DNA of 64,000 nt. Source: a bacterium (GTDB lineage Bacteria; Bdellovibrionota_B; Oligoflexia; Silvanigrellales; Silvanigrellaceae). The stretch covers positions 1 through 64,000 of the forward strand of contig RGDM01000013.1 of the NCBI GenBank assembly GCA_009918675.1. The letters run 5' to 3'. Below, one piece after another: positions 17,201 to 25,811 of this stretch. The position numbers and the translations under genes are program-made. Positions within the stretch are counted from its first letter, which is position 1. Each line of letters starts with the position of its first letter. The notes beneath the pieces were generated by a model. It saw only the letters and a list, made by a program, of their open reading frames with translations, made no database searches and was not told where the DNA came from.

Positions 17201-17889
17201 ACTTTCAAAACACGCTCAAGGTTGTCTTCACTTTGCCCATTCACTTGCGCCGAAGAATAAACAATCCAACGCGAATCTTTGTCGGCATGCGCAGATAGAA
17301 TTTGGTCTTCAAAAAGCACGCGTTTTTCTTTGCTGGCCAAATTGAATGTCACAAGCTGCGCTTTGTTTGCACCGGTAGGTCGCCGCACGTATCCAATCAC
17401 ATCGCTGCCGAGCCAAAACGGCTGCTCGGATGCCGACTTTTCTTCGGCACAGAGGTTTGCCGATTGTCCATTTTCTATTGTTTGAACGCAGATATCTCCG
17501 CGTGCTGCCGATTCGAACGAGGTGAAAGCGATCCGGCGGCCATCCGGACTCAAAGCCGGATCTTTGCTATCGAACTCGGCCTTTACAAAGGGCTGCACTT
17601 GGCCAAGCGATTCAAAACCTTTCAAGCCGCGCCAGAAGAGGCGGGTGGCTAGATTTGAGCTGCGGGTAAAATAGATGCGCTCTTCACTTGCTGAGATTGC
17701 AACCTGAAAATGATTGTCTGGGCCAACGGTCAGCTTCTCTAATGTTTCTAGTCGAGGCATTCGTACCGCTTCGGCGGCAAACCCAGACGAAACACTCAAT
17801 GCACCAGAGCAAAGTGCCAGCAAGCGAACAGCATGCGATGTTCTTGCTAACGCACACCTGCGTGGCTGATTGGAGACTCTCTTCAACAT
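14230..17889 (-). CDS. Giant exported TolB-like propeller / TPR protein
   Basis: 1219 residues. A signal-like segment ends near SSGFAAEA. Residues about 60-330 contain propeller repeats typified by DPALSPDGRRIAFTS, the PD40/TolB signature. The remaining 850 residues are almost wholly helical and contain TPR-like units in the last third (for example HFSTGHFGLASGYF and LAQAGRFLESADHY-like pairs). GGAGG lies six bases before the ATG. It is probably a periplasmic scaffold. It follows a small lipoprotein by 11 bases and precedes the cytochrome by one, within the AsmA operon. No named family is recognised for the full length. Confidence 0.8.
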   Translation of the reverse strand: MLKRVSNQPRRCALARTSHAVRLLALCSGALSVSSGFAAEAVRMPRLETLEKLTVGPDNHFQVAISASEERIYFTRSSNLATRLFWRGLKGFESLGQVQPFVKAEFDSKDPALSPDGRRIAFTSFESAARGDICVQTIENGQSANLCAEEKSASEQPFWLGSDVIGYVRRPTGANKAQLVTFNLASKEKRVLFEDQILSAHADKDSRWIVYSSAQVNGQSEDNLERVLKVYRLNDQKKWPLRIALPGLSGFPHFDERSEFVYFAQFSNDTNGDSRIDGNDNGVLFRFKVSQLEENNAVLLPEQLTTAEQNCNYPAPGRDYLYMTCAFEGALDVYRVAKTGLVPTSWGEKNIVDAYRTSRSLAERTLLINTLRHRFEAYRNTESLEKVLSHHILTGEYQAALYYLDFVEAGAPAADRPGYSILRHLLEVLHYRAREKLDQISPDFFALLDEKRKILEKERGAFKGFAQVGLSFVNLSMRKNNEARVQWASVAFQNLRSSLEQYLYLNLTRNLLEQKAISVDAWFDASVRGAESRVLSEEARAYISSQILQKIADDSRSAEARLAKIEVLRKKATPDGILAVVLRSQEILLKIALAKNEADEDKWFAEFNKIASQVNSQYVVNRAVSVQAILTLAEFNKNRVMSYVASNWLSTAKISDTEYMHAREQYVGVVLDKGYGLWAQGDATSASQVFYSSVRLTDDQEAHLAFVSTLLQGGNRKLLDERYASLKSASFTAANLDFAKSALLLFDDLSRKEANATNLLEEAEKLLLNLKEDGSRPAGKHFLLGYISHQKMLRKMKGFTFDQDLSQAAHHQYMIALDLARQSSRMSGRILQNLAMLHFSTGHFGLASGYFTAREKLGFEDDLSRMAFDAQFAQTLYRNGEFARACDVSAHGLALATKLKSNSELIHAWTERTAFYLSQAGRFLESADHYQKLLAAIGSRNDENVLKARLMLGWVLWHVGQSKKATQQFDQVLMLSDKLSRRKGEGIPGDVIDFHPDRYKALALGFLAQLSSSPAARLPFREQRFKILQSWESDLKSYALGKDNWARFVLKDCSLQATDLWLGNRANEAREQLESCLRKASSTADDSGEAADESILETLRVSWMLAQRMAEKQVSLSKNALDDYFNLSRRALSKLDALAGASRPMANHWLRLRAENTAARRVLIPVGQRDFLSQADAESELQRLANSERIELLSAGERSALAQHIAAVKLRLAQLKKEK

Positions 17890-17900
17890 TGCGAGCCTCC

Positions 17901-18158
17901 TTACTTTTTCATTTGATTGCCAAGAGAATAGTCACCATCTATCACCTGATAAGCTCGTTGCTTGCGCTTCTCTGTCGATGCGGGTGGAAGAACGCTTGGA
18001 CGAAAATCAACAGCCTTTTGTCCTGCCACTTTATCAAGGTCTGGCCAGTCTCCTGCACTTTCCTCTTCAATCAATGTCGTGCGGTCGATGACCACCAGGG
18101 TCGGCACACAAGCACTCGTCATTTGAGCAAAAGCCAGAGCAATTAAAATCTTCTTCAT
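17901..18158 (-). CDS. Small lipoprotein in the AsmA operon
   Basis: 85 residues: short signal peptide with lipobox MTSAC (Cys17), then a hydrophilic, proline-containing tail. The first codons overlap the AsmA-like gene stop (ATGA), so expression is coupled. No family recognised; it may be an accessory or tether for the large periplasmic proteins encoded on both sides. Confidence 0.75.
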   Translation of the reverse strand: MKKILIALAFAQMTSACVPTLVVIDRTTLIEEESAGDWPDLDKVAGQKAVDFRPSVLPPASTEKRKQRAYQVIDGDYSLGNQMKK

Positions 18159-21100
18159 TGAATTGGCACCTCGCGCATTGTTTTTACCAAATCTTGGGTT
18201 TTTGCGTTGATGATGGGAGTGAGAGGAAGGTGAGGTATTTTGATTTGGTTATCAACCACCCCACCCAGCGCTACATCTAGATCAAGAAAACCTTGCTGCA
18301 TTTGCAGACCTACGTAGCGCGGATAGCCAATCCCAAGTGCCAAACGCGCTTTATTGAGAAGAGGATCTGCTCCGCTTGGGTCGAGAACATCAATCATGGC
18401 CAACAGCTGATTGCGACCGATTTCCGTGACATCGACTCGACCTTCAATCAATGCTTTTCCTAAATCCACAACGAGAGCCAAGCGAGCACTGAGAGGCGCA
18501 GGCGGCAACTTTTGCGGTTTACTTGAGAGAAGTGAGGTATTGAGTTTGCTCACTCGCCCTTGCAAACCAGCCAATAGTCGCGAGGGCTGGATATCGACGA
18601 ATCCCTGCCCGGCAAGAACTCCATCAAAAATGTCTGCATCAAGCTTATCTATTGTCAGCATGTTTTGTTGCAATGAAACCCGCATTCTCATCGGGCCAAA
18701 ACGTTTATCCAAAGCATTAAGTTCCTCGATGGTCAGCAGTGAATCATCTGTCAGAAGAGGCACAAACTTTGAGGTGTCTACCCTTTTGAAGGGATTGTCT
18801 TGAATCAAATACGACCAGCGAAGGCTTTTGAAATTGGGCAGCTCAAGATCTTGCTGAAATGGAATTCTTCCGGCCGCATTCTTGATTCCGCCGAGTTGAT
18901 GCTGAGCCGAAAAACGATCGAGGTTCACAAGACCCTTGAGACGCAGCGATTTTTGCTCTTTTTGTGTGAGTTCCCAGCCGACCCTGACAAGCCCATCGAG
19001 GCTGACTTTATCTTGCGCACGAATTCCGTAACGAAACAGCTTTGGCGGCTTGACCGCAAGTTGCCCTTCAAAACGACTGTTTGTTGCTTTGAGGTCGCTT
19101 CCACCGCGGAGATTAACCCTAAACAAACCACCGCCCGTGGTTGCTTCAAGCTTGCGGATGTCGGCACGGGTTTTGAGATCAGTCTGCAATTGAATTTGCG
19201 CATTAATGATATTCAAATAGGGGAGAATATCGTCAGGCAGGCCGAAGCTTTTTGCTGCAACAACCTTGCCGATGCGCGTATCAACACCAACAAGCATGCC
19301 AGTTTTGAGATCCGTCCGTGAATCAACTTTCAAGCTCCCGACAATTGCATCGACAACTGCCAACCCGGGCGTTCCTGCGCGCGGCACGTTGAAATCTATT
19401 TTTGTATCGAAGTTTCCCGCTCGTGTCTGTGCATTCAATCGCGCTTTCACCGGGCCGTTCAAAAGCAGATAATTCTTTTCAAATAACGGCATCGTGGGAT
19501 TCTCAACCGGCAGAACCGAAATGCCCGCGCCCACATCCAGATTCATCAGCAGCGGAGCTGGCAGCACCGCCTTAAGAATGTTTGCCGCTTTATGCACGAG
19601 TGAAATGTTCCACTGAGCGTTGATTTTCGTTCCGCCTAACATTCCCAGGGGCTCTGCCAGCGGAGTTATTTTTCTCAGGCGCAGTAACGCCTGAGCCACT
19701 GTGTCGCCCTTGAAGGTCAACTTTCCGGGGGTATTGGTGAAATGAATCTTGTTGGTGAGCAAAGGTTCATTCGCCCATTGAACAATAGTTGAAACATGGC
19801 CTTCTTTAACCAGGAGCGGTTGCTGAATGTCAGCGTCGCCGCTGATCTGCAAGCCACCGGGCAATTGCAGCGCGAGCTCAGAAGACTTTTTTGGTGGAAT
19901 CACTTGGTTCAAATTGACCTGATATTTCAACTCCAACTTGCGAATATCTTTATTTGGTTGCTCCAGGAGCATCTGTAAATCGCGCCAACCGGTCACAATT
20001 TTTCCACTGACTAAGCTTGTGATATCGATCCAACCGAGAGTTTCAGGCAGGATTTTCAGGTCGGGAAGTAAACGCAGCAGAAAATCTCTCAGCTTTGCTT
20101 GTTTTTTAACCTCTAAAGTCAATTCACCAGCCAAAGACTGCGCAAAGCTGAGGGAACTCTCAACAAACTTTTCCTTTGCCTGCCCCCAGGTGATCTGCGG
20201 GGCTAAATTCATCTTTACAAGCCGAACCGAATCGAGCGGCTTTGTAAGCGTCTTAAAACTCGCCGGACTCAGCTGCAGTTCAACAGGAGTTTCGATGCGT
20301 AATCCCGACAATTGTTCGACATGAACACTCTTCGACAAAGCGGCAAATGCTCTTCCGCCCATCTTGATTTTTTCGAGTTGAAAACTGATTCCCTGATCTT
20401 TGCTTACAACTTTAATTCCATCACGATCAAAAGCCAGCCCCAAGGGTGCTTCAAAAGAAAGTGCGAGTTCAGATTCGATTCCGCTGGCGGGAAGTCGAAC
20501 GGCAATCTGCAGTTGGCTCAGTTTTCCTTGCATGTCGGATCGCAAGGAAAAATCATTCAAAGACTGAAAAACTTTATCGGCAACTTGTTTTGAAAATTCT
20601 TCTCCACTCAATTTCTCAAGAGAGAAAACCTTCGCGAGTGAGAGCTCACTTTGTGTCAATTTTGAAAATCCGAAATCTGCTGAACCCAGGGTCAGCCGAA
20701 AGGCTCCCGCTTTGTCGAGGCGGGCATTGAGAAGTGCCTGCCGCATGGAAAGGTTGATTTTAGATTCGCCGATGCGAACGGTTGGGTTCGCTTGGTTTTC
20801 AAAGGAAACCTCGACGCGACTCTGCAGGAAAAACTGCGTCGCTGATTCAAAATTCAGAGCGGGGAGCTGGGGCGAAAGATTTGTCGCAGTGAGCTTAATT
20901 TTTGAGGGTGTGTTCTCAACCACTCCAGGCCCACCCAGCGCCAACTTCACATCGGCACTGAGAAGCTCGGGAACAATATGGAAATCTGCGTCCACATTGA
21001 GGTGGTCGAGTGTGACAAGGCTGCTTTGCCGACCTTGCTTAATCGCGACTTCGGCCTGTAGGTCGCGCACCGTTAGGGAATCGAGATTCAACGCAACTGG

Positions 21101-21541
21101 CGGATTGCTCAAAAGCTCGCGAATCAATGCCAGTGGATTTTGTGGGGGTTTGTTTTGCGCTTTTTCAGCCAGCAACAGAGAGGCTTTGACGCGCGGTTTA
21201 ATGACCTCGATACTTGAAACCTGTAATCGCTTTTTCAACAATTGCCAAAATGAAAAACGGACAAGGACGCTTTCAAGCTGAACTTGTGCCTGCCCCATGT
21301 TCGGATCTGCCCACGCAGCTTCAACACCTTCCAGCGCCACTCGCGCAAAAGGATCAATGCTCAAACGAGCAATTTTGGTTTTGAGGTTGAAGTCTTTTTC
21401 AAGAACCGCTTGAACAGGAGGAAGCACCCGATTCAAAACGAACGGGCTACGCACGGCCGCGAGAGCCAAAATAACCAGGAGAAGCAAACTGCCGATGCAA
21501 ACCGACGCGACTTTAAAAAGAGTCCGCAGCTTGACAGGCAT
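18155..21541 (-). CDS. AsmA-like / TamB-related giant inner-membrane-anchored protein
   Basis: About 1128 residues. One N-terminal membrane helix (SVCIGSLLLLVILALAAV), then the AsmA-type opening (LNRVLPPVQAVLEKDFNLKT..., ARLSIDPFARVALEGVEA) and about 1,000 residues of repetitive beta strands. Such proteins form long hydrophobic grooves bridging the envelope and move phospholipids to the outer membrane. The ATG at 21541 is chosen because GGAGG lies seven bases upstream; the in-frame ATG at 21562 is upstream of that ribosome site. It is the first gene of a four-gene minus-strand operon with a small lipoprotein, a TolB/TPR protein and a cytochrome. It is not TamB proper: no DUF490 C-terminus was recognised. 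Confidence 0.8.
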   Translation of the reverse strand: MPVKLRTLFKVASVCIGSLLLLVILALAAVRSPFVLNRVLPPVQAVLEKDFNLKTKIARLSIDPFARVALEGVEAAWADPNMGQAQVQLESVLVRFSFWQLLKKRLQVSSIEVIKPRVKASLLLAEKAQNKPPQNPLALIRELLSNPPVALNLDSLTVRDLQAEVAIKQGRQSSLVTLDHLNVDADFHIVPELLSADVKLALGGPGVVENTPSKIKLTATNLSPQLPALNFESATQFFLQSRVEVSFENQANPTVRIGESKINLSMRQALLNARLDKAGAFRLTLGSADFGFSKLTQSELSLAKVFSLEKLSGEEFSKQVADKVFQSLNDFSLRSDMQGKLSQLQIAVRLPASGIESELALSFEAPLGLAFDRDGIKVVSKDQGISFQLEKIKMGGRAFAALSKSVHVEQLSGLRIETPVELQLSPASFKTLTKPLDSVRLVKMNLAPQITWGQAKEKFVESSLSFAQSLAGELTLEVKKQAKLRDFLLRLLPDLKILPETLGWIDITSLVSGKIVTGWRDLQMLLEQPNKDIRKLELKYQVNLNQVIPPKKSSELALQLPGGLQISGDADIQQPLLVKEGHVSTIVQWANEPLLTNKIHFTNTPGKLTFKGDTVAQALLRLRKITPLAEPLGMLGGTKINAQWNISLVHKAANILKAVLPAPLLMNLDVGAGISVLPVENPTMPLFEKNYLLLNGPVKARLNAQTRAGNFDTKIDFNVPRAGTPGLAVVDAIVGSLKVDSRTDLKTGMLVGVDTRIGKVVAAKSFGLPDDILPYLNIINAQIQLQTDLKTRADIRKLEATTGGGLFRVNLRGGSDLKATNSRFEGQLAVKPPKLFRYGIRAQDKVSLDGLVRVGWELTQKEQKSLRLKGLVNLDRFSAQHQLGGIKNAAGRIPFQQDLELPNFKSLRWSYLIQDNPFKRVDTSKFVPLLTDDSLLTIEELNALDKRFGPMRMRVSLQQNMLTIDKLDADIFDGVLAGQGFVDIQPSRLLAGLQGRVSKLNTSLLSSKPQKLPPAPLSARLALVVDLGKALIEGRVDVTEIGRNQLLAMIDVLDPSGADPLLNKARLALGIGYPRYVGLQMQQGFLDLDVALGGVVDNQIKIPHLPLTPIINAKTQDLVKTMREVPIQ

Positions 21542-21642
21542 CTTTGTTCCTCCTCGATTCATGAATCCACCCCATGAGACTAACGAAACAAAACCTAACC
21601 TTGGGCGTCAGTGAGCTGACATTTTTCTTTCTCAACTGCTGT

Positions 21643-21659
21643 CTTTACCAGAGGTGAAC
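21643..21659. promoter_or_regulatory. Near copy of the 17-bp palindrome in a divergent intergenic region
   Basis: CTTTACCAGAGGTGAAC keeps the central TTTACCAGAGGTGAA of the element at 1941-1957, with one arm mismatch. It lies between the divergent AsmA operon and the YihY-family gene and could control either. No clear -35/-10 pair overlaps it here. Confidence 0.4.
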
Positions 21660-21740
21660 ATTTTTTCCGCATCTACGCAAAAAACTGCTGATAGTCTCAA
21701 GAAATAAAAAGTGACGGAGTGTGTGAAAGGGCCTGTCTCG

Positions 21741-23051
21741 ATGGGAGTTGTTCATCCAAAACACTGGCGGCGAATATTGCGTCTGCAGTTGGCCGAAAAA
21801 ACGGAACATGATTTTCGCTGGCTCGCGTTCAAGGTTATCGATAGCGCACTTTCAACCGCAAAACGATACGATATCCTTAGCGACTCTCGCGCGCTTTCGT
21901 TCACGTTCATTCTTTCACTCGTCCCATTGCTTGCCATTGCCTTCACATTTTTCAAGCTCTTTGGTGGTCTGCAGCTTTTTCTCGAAAAGACTCTCAAGCC
22001 ACTTCTCGCGCAAAACTTTCCTCAAGCTGTGGCTGAGCAGTTGAATGGCTTCATCGACTCGTTCGTTGGAAATTTGCAAACGGGCACCTTGGGAGTTGTG
22101 TCATTTGTAACTCTCCTCGGGACTGTTCTGGCTCTTATGGTGAACATTGAGGGCAGCTTTAATAGAATATTTGAGGCAAAAGACACGAGGTCATTTCTTC
22201 GCCGCATTGGTAGCTATTGGATTATGCTGTCGGCAACACCATTAGTAATTGTTTTGAGCACGGCAAAATCGTCTGAGTTTGTTAAAGCCGTAAACTCATC
22301 CATGGGCTTCTTTTCGCAATTTGGAATACTTGATGCACTTAGATTTATTATTGGACATCTTGTTCAAATTATAGGTTTTGGCGCACTTTTTATCGTACTC
22401 CCAGAAAGAAAACCAAGACTCTACGCAGCCTTTTGGGGCGCGCTTGTAACACATCTTATCTTTCAACTTCTCGCAACCATAAACGTTCATTACGCAACAT
22501 TTGTCTTTTCAAACCGCACCAACTTGCATTTGTATGGGAGTCTGCCGCTCCTTGTGTTGGTTTTTCTGGTCTGGGTGCGGCTGGTTTGGCTTGGTATTTT
22601 GTTTGGCGCATGTCTCTGCAGCTCGGTGGATCGACATCTCGATTCAGTTCAAACAGCCCGCGAACAAAATCCTTGGCATTTCCCTGCCGAAACCATCCTC
22701 AATTGTGTCCGTTTGCTGGAAATGCACATAGAAGCGTTCAAGGGGCAATCCAAACCGCAAACAGCTCATGACCTTGCCCTTGCCCTCAGCATCCCTGCCG
22801 AAGAGCTCGAGCTGCACCATGAACGTCTCGTTCGTAAGGGCCTAATAATCCCTCTCAAATTTGAAGATAAAGACTGCTACTCAGCAACCATGTTGGCTCT
22901 CAATTGTCACGAAAGTCCTGAAAAGCTCATAGCCGACCTCCTTGATATTCCAGTGACAAAGTTCCAAACTCAGGCTCTTTCCACAGACAAATCAACTCTG
23001 GTCACCGCTGCAGAAAGAATCCTCCTGGAATTACGCCATTCCGAGCAATAG
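21741..23051 (+). CDS. YihY/BrkB-family membrane protein
   Basis: About 436 residues. Six hydrophobic segments in the first 300 residues follow the YihY (formerly called RNase BN) pattern, with SRALSFTFILSLVPLLAIAF near the first helix and the RTNLHLYGSLPLLVLVFLVWV segment in the fifth. A cytoplasmic C-terminal tail of about 130 residues resembles a winged-helix module (TAHDLALALSIPAEELELH). Start choice is uncertain: ATG 21741, GTG 21723 and GTG 21711 are all possible. Family function is unsettled; recent work links YhdP/AsmA-type and YihY-type proteins to envelope lipid homeostasis, which would fit the divergent AsmA neighbour, but that is inference. Confidence 0.85.
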   Translation: MGVVHPKHWRRILRLQLAEKTEHDFRWLAFKVIDSALSTAKRYDILSDSRALSFTFILSLVPLLAIAFTFFKLFGGLQLFLEKTLKPLLAQNFPQAVAEQLNGFIDSFVGNLQTGTLGVVSFVTLLGTVLALMVNIEGSFNRIFEAKDTRSFLRRIGSYWIMLSATPLVIVLSTAKSSEFVKAVNSSMGFFSQFGILDALRFIIGHLVQIIGFGALFIVLPERKPRLYAAFWGALVTHLIFQLLATINVHYATFVFSNRTNLHLYGSLPLLVLVFLVWVRLVWLGILFGACLCSSVDRHLDSVQTAREQNPWHFPAETILNCVRLLEMHIEAFKGQSKPQTAHDLALALSIPAEELELHHERLVRKGLIIPLKFEDKDCYSATMLALNCHESPEKLIADLLDIPVTKFQTQALSTDKSTLVTAAERILLELRHSEQ

Positions 23052-23055
23052 CGTT

Positions 23056-23082
23056 TAATTTTGCAGGCTCAGGGGCCGATAT
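23056..23082 (+). promoter_or_regulatory. Sigma-28-like promoter candidate
   Basis: TAATTTTG (23056-23063), 11 bases, then GCCGATAT (23075-23082), compared with the flagellar consensus TAAAGTTT-N11-GCCGATAA: five of eight and seven of eight matches. It is 40 bases before the ATG of the 876-residue lipoprotein. It could be chance. Confidence 0.35.
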
Positions 23083-23122
23083 TTCCATACGAGGCCTTAT
23101 GTTGTGGCGCGTGGAGTAAAAT

Positions 23123-25753
23123 ATGGCTGTTTGGCGGGTCGGAATGCTTTGGAGCGGTGTGTTGTTGATGGCCGCCTGCGGCGCATCAAGAGCAACCCGC
23201 ACAAGCTGCAGTAAAACAAATGCAGTTGTCGACCCGGGCTTATCTCCTGGAACAGCCCGGCCTGCTTTCGAAAGCTACGACCCAACCGCTGCACTCCTTA
23301 TTTTTAAAGCAAGCGCCGACAAAGTCAGCATAGAATCGCGCTGCAATGCGCGCCTTGTGCAAAAGCTTCGCCCCATTCATCGCGCCCCCGGCGGCTTTGT
23401 GAGTGATGCAAACGCACCTGTGAATTTGAATCAGCTCGATTTCGAATTGTCGAATAGCAACGACACTCTAGAACTACTCACTTCCGCGCACTGCTTTTTT
23501 CGGGTTTGGGATCCGCGGGTCGTTGATCAGGTGAAGAGCAACCCGAGTCTCGCGCAGGAACCTGCGAAGAGTCTTTTAGCTGATCAGAAAACTCGATATC
23601 AGCTCTTTAAATCAATGCTAACGAACCCTCAAAAATTGGTGACCTTCGATCAAGCTGGAAATTCCGTCGTCTTCAACTACAAACTCTCTACAACAGACGT
23701 TTACTCAAGATTTTTCGATGAAATTGAAAAATCAAACAACGACTCATTGCGAAAAATTGTTGGCCGAGAGTTCAGCAAAACCTCTGTCCTGCTTGATGAA
23801 TTAGCTCTTGATGTCTGCGGGACCGATGAAAAGGTCCTCAGTCGCTCGGATGCAACGGGTGCGGCACGAAACTCTTTGATGAATGCACTTGACATGAAGG
23901 ATTTCATTTCGAAGGGCGGAACACCGCTTGAGGAAATGCTGCGTACGCGGATTATTTCCTCAGGGCGGCATAAGCTTTGTTTCTCTCAAACAGACATGAT
24001 TGTTGCTCCCATTCAATTCACAAACCCAATCACTCCGGCTCATCAAGCACAAATTTCGGCGATTTATTCGATACAGAAAGAGAGAGTTGACAGCCTTAAA
24101 TCACAGTTCTCATCCTCTTCCGCTGTCCCAATTGAAAAACGCTTCTTTGCAGAGTTTACCAAGAACAGCGAAGCTCTTCCGACGCCGACAGGAGCAACTC
24201 AATGTAAATGGGCAGATAAAAATCAAAATTACTTTTATCAGGGACTTTCGATCACAGACCCATTTGTGCAAGCAGCTGGCAGCTACGCGAAAAATTGGGA
24301 CGCAACGGACGCCATTGTGTCTGCAAACCTCAGCTCATGGAAAAAAATTTTTCCAAATCTAAATACTTCGTTGGCTAGCGTGCCTGAGTTCAGGAAAAGC
24401 ATACAAGCGTTCATTAACGAGGCAATGGCAGGACCAAAATGTAATCTGCAGGGTTTCAAATTCAACAGCGATGCAAATCCAGGTACGTGTACCACAGACG
24501 TCGAACCCGACATGGGTCGATGTCCAGCCAGCGAGGACGAGGCGAAAAAAACACATTTGAACGTGAATGCAAGCCTGCGACTTGCGTTCGTTTCGTCGGT
24601 GCTAAGCTTGCCGCGTTTGCGCGAAACACACGCGCATAACCTCACCTTACCGATTGCCGCGTTGCATGACCTTTACACTCAACTGGGTTGCGAGTCTTCA
24701 TCAACGGGCGATTGCGGACTTGCAAAGAAAATAGAAACAGTAATTTCAGGCTTAACAACCAGCTTTCCAGACAAAGATGTCTATCTGGCTCGATTTGATT
24801 CAGTGAGTGTCGACAAAGTCGACTCCGAGAAACTTGTCTTTTGCTCACCGAGAAATGCCTATCGAAACGACGGAACAACCTCAACAACCGACCCCATTGC
24901 AATTGACATATCGCGACTGTTCATAAATCTCTCTGAAAAATCAAAAGCGCTTCTCCGCGATGGTGTAGCGCGAGATAATTCAACCACCTTCAACAATCTC
25001 GGCAGCAAGTTTCTTCTAACCAAATGCATCAACGCGGGTGGCCAGCTCCTTTACAGCGGATTAGCGCAAAGCCCGGGCCTTCTGCAGAACATTCGCTTTG
25101 CTGAACTGTCGATTATCAATTCAAACCAAGTTCCCGGTGGCGGCAGAGTCGGGCTTAGCAACCAAGAAATATTTGAAAGTGGGCGAGCCTCTCGTCTAAT
25201 GCTGGCGAATTTGATTTTTGGAAATGAGGTCAGCGCACTCCACCCACAAACGGTTAACGGAAAGCTGATTGGAACTGGACATCTGCAAATCAATTACTGC
25301 AATAGTTCTGGTCTTGATACGGAGGGTTATTGCGGCGTTGAATTGGCAAATCAAAACTATCTCGACATTCTGAGGAACAATGACTCCGCAGATTTTGATG
25401 CACGCTTTGCTGGAATTCCAGCAAAAGCTCCCTTCCATCATCTTTTTGCAGCACGAGCGCTGCCAAACATTCACGCGCACCTGACTTTCAACGTGGCAAT
25501 CCCGTCCTGGCTTCCCGCAGCGGAAAAAGAGAAATACGGCGATCCTACATTCCCCGGAATCGGCCTTTCGGGCGAGTCGGCGCGCTACTTTCTTTCGGCG
25601 GGCGACAGCGGCACGACGGTCTCTCTGTTCGGACTTTTTCCTGTCTTCATGCTGAGCGCTGTGCAAGATATTCCCGTCTCCGGTGGCCTTGCAGTGATTC
25701 CAAGCACCGGTGGGCAACAAGTGCCGGCTGCTTCTTCTGGCGGGTGCCGATAG
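23123..25753 (+). CDS. 876-residue lipoprotein with possible dispersed trypsin-like triad
   Basis: Lipobox LLMAAC gives lipidated Cys19. Three segments match the trypsin (S1) landmarks in order: LELLTSAHCF (His123), PDKDVYLARFDS (Asp552, like the NDIALL motif) and LSAGDSGTTVSLFG (Ser829, in GDSG). In normal S1 domains these residues span about 140 positions; here they span about 700, separated by largely helical regions. The protein also contains many cysteines. ATG 23123 has GGAG seven bases upstream. Either this is a protease with very large insertions or the motifs are coincidental. No other family was recognised. Confidence 0.6.
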   Translation: MAVWRVGMLWSGVLLMAACGASRATRTSCSKTNAVVDPGLSPGTARPAFESYDPTAALLIFKASADKVSIESRCNARLVQKLRPIHRAPGGFVSDANAPVNLNQLDFELSNSNDTLELLTSAHCFFRVWDPRVVDQVKSNPSLAQEPAKSLLADQKTRYQLFKSMLTNPQKLVTFDQAGNSVVFNYKLSTTDVYSRFFDEIEKSNNDSLRKIVGREFSKTSVLLDELALDVCGTDEKVLSRSDATGAARNSLMNALDMKDFISKGGTPLEEMLRTRIISSGRHKLCFSQTDMIVAPIQFTNPITPAHQAQISAIYSIQKERVDSLKSQFSSSSAVPIEKRFFAEFTKNSEALPTPTGATQCKWADKNQNYFYQGLSITDPFVQAAGSYAKNWDATDAIVSANLSSWKKIFPNLNTSLASVPEFRKSIQAFINEAMAGPKCNLQGFKFNSDANPGTCTTDVEPDMGRCPASEDEAKKTHLNVNASLRLAFVSSVLSLPRLRETHAHNLTLPIAALHDLYTQLGCESSSTGDCGLAKKIETVISGLTTSFPDKDVYLARFDSVSVDKVDSEKLVFCSPRNAYRNDGTTSTTDPIAIDISRLFINLSEKSKALLRDGVARDNSTTFNNLGSKFLLTKCINAGGQLLYSGLAQSPGLLQNIRFAELSIINSNQVPGGGRVGLSNQEIFESGRASRLMLANLIFGNEVSALHPQTVNGKLIGTGHLQINYCNSSGLDTEGYCGVELANQNYLDILRNNDSADFDARFAGIPAKAPFHHLFAARALPNIHAHLTFNVAIPSWLPAAEKEKYGDPTFPGIGLSGESARYFLSAGDSGTTVSLFGLFPVFMLSAVQDIPVSGGLAVIPSTGGQQVPAASSGGCR

Positions 25754-25811
25754 GCCGATTGGGTAATGGTGCCCAAAGAAAATCTGAATTAGCCAGGAAA
25801 GATATCCAGGG

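Noticed and set aside
25746-25761. Two GCCGAT sequences as flagellar promoters of the cyclase gene
   Set aside because: No matching -35 at 11 bases; one overlaps the end of the previous gene.
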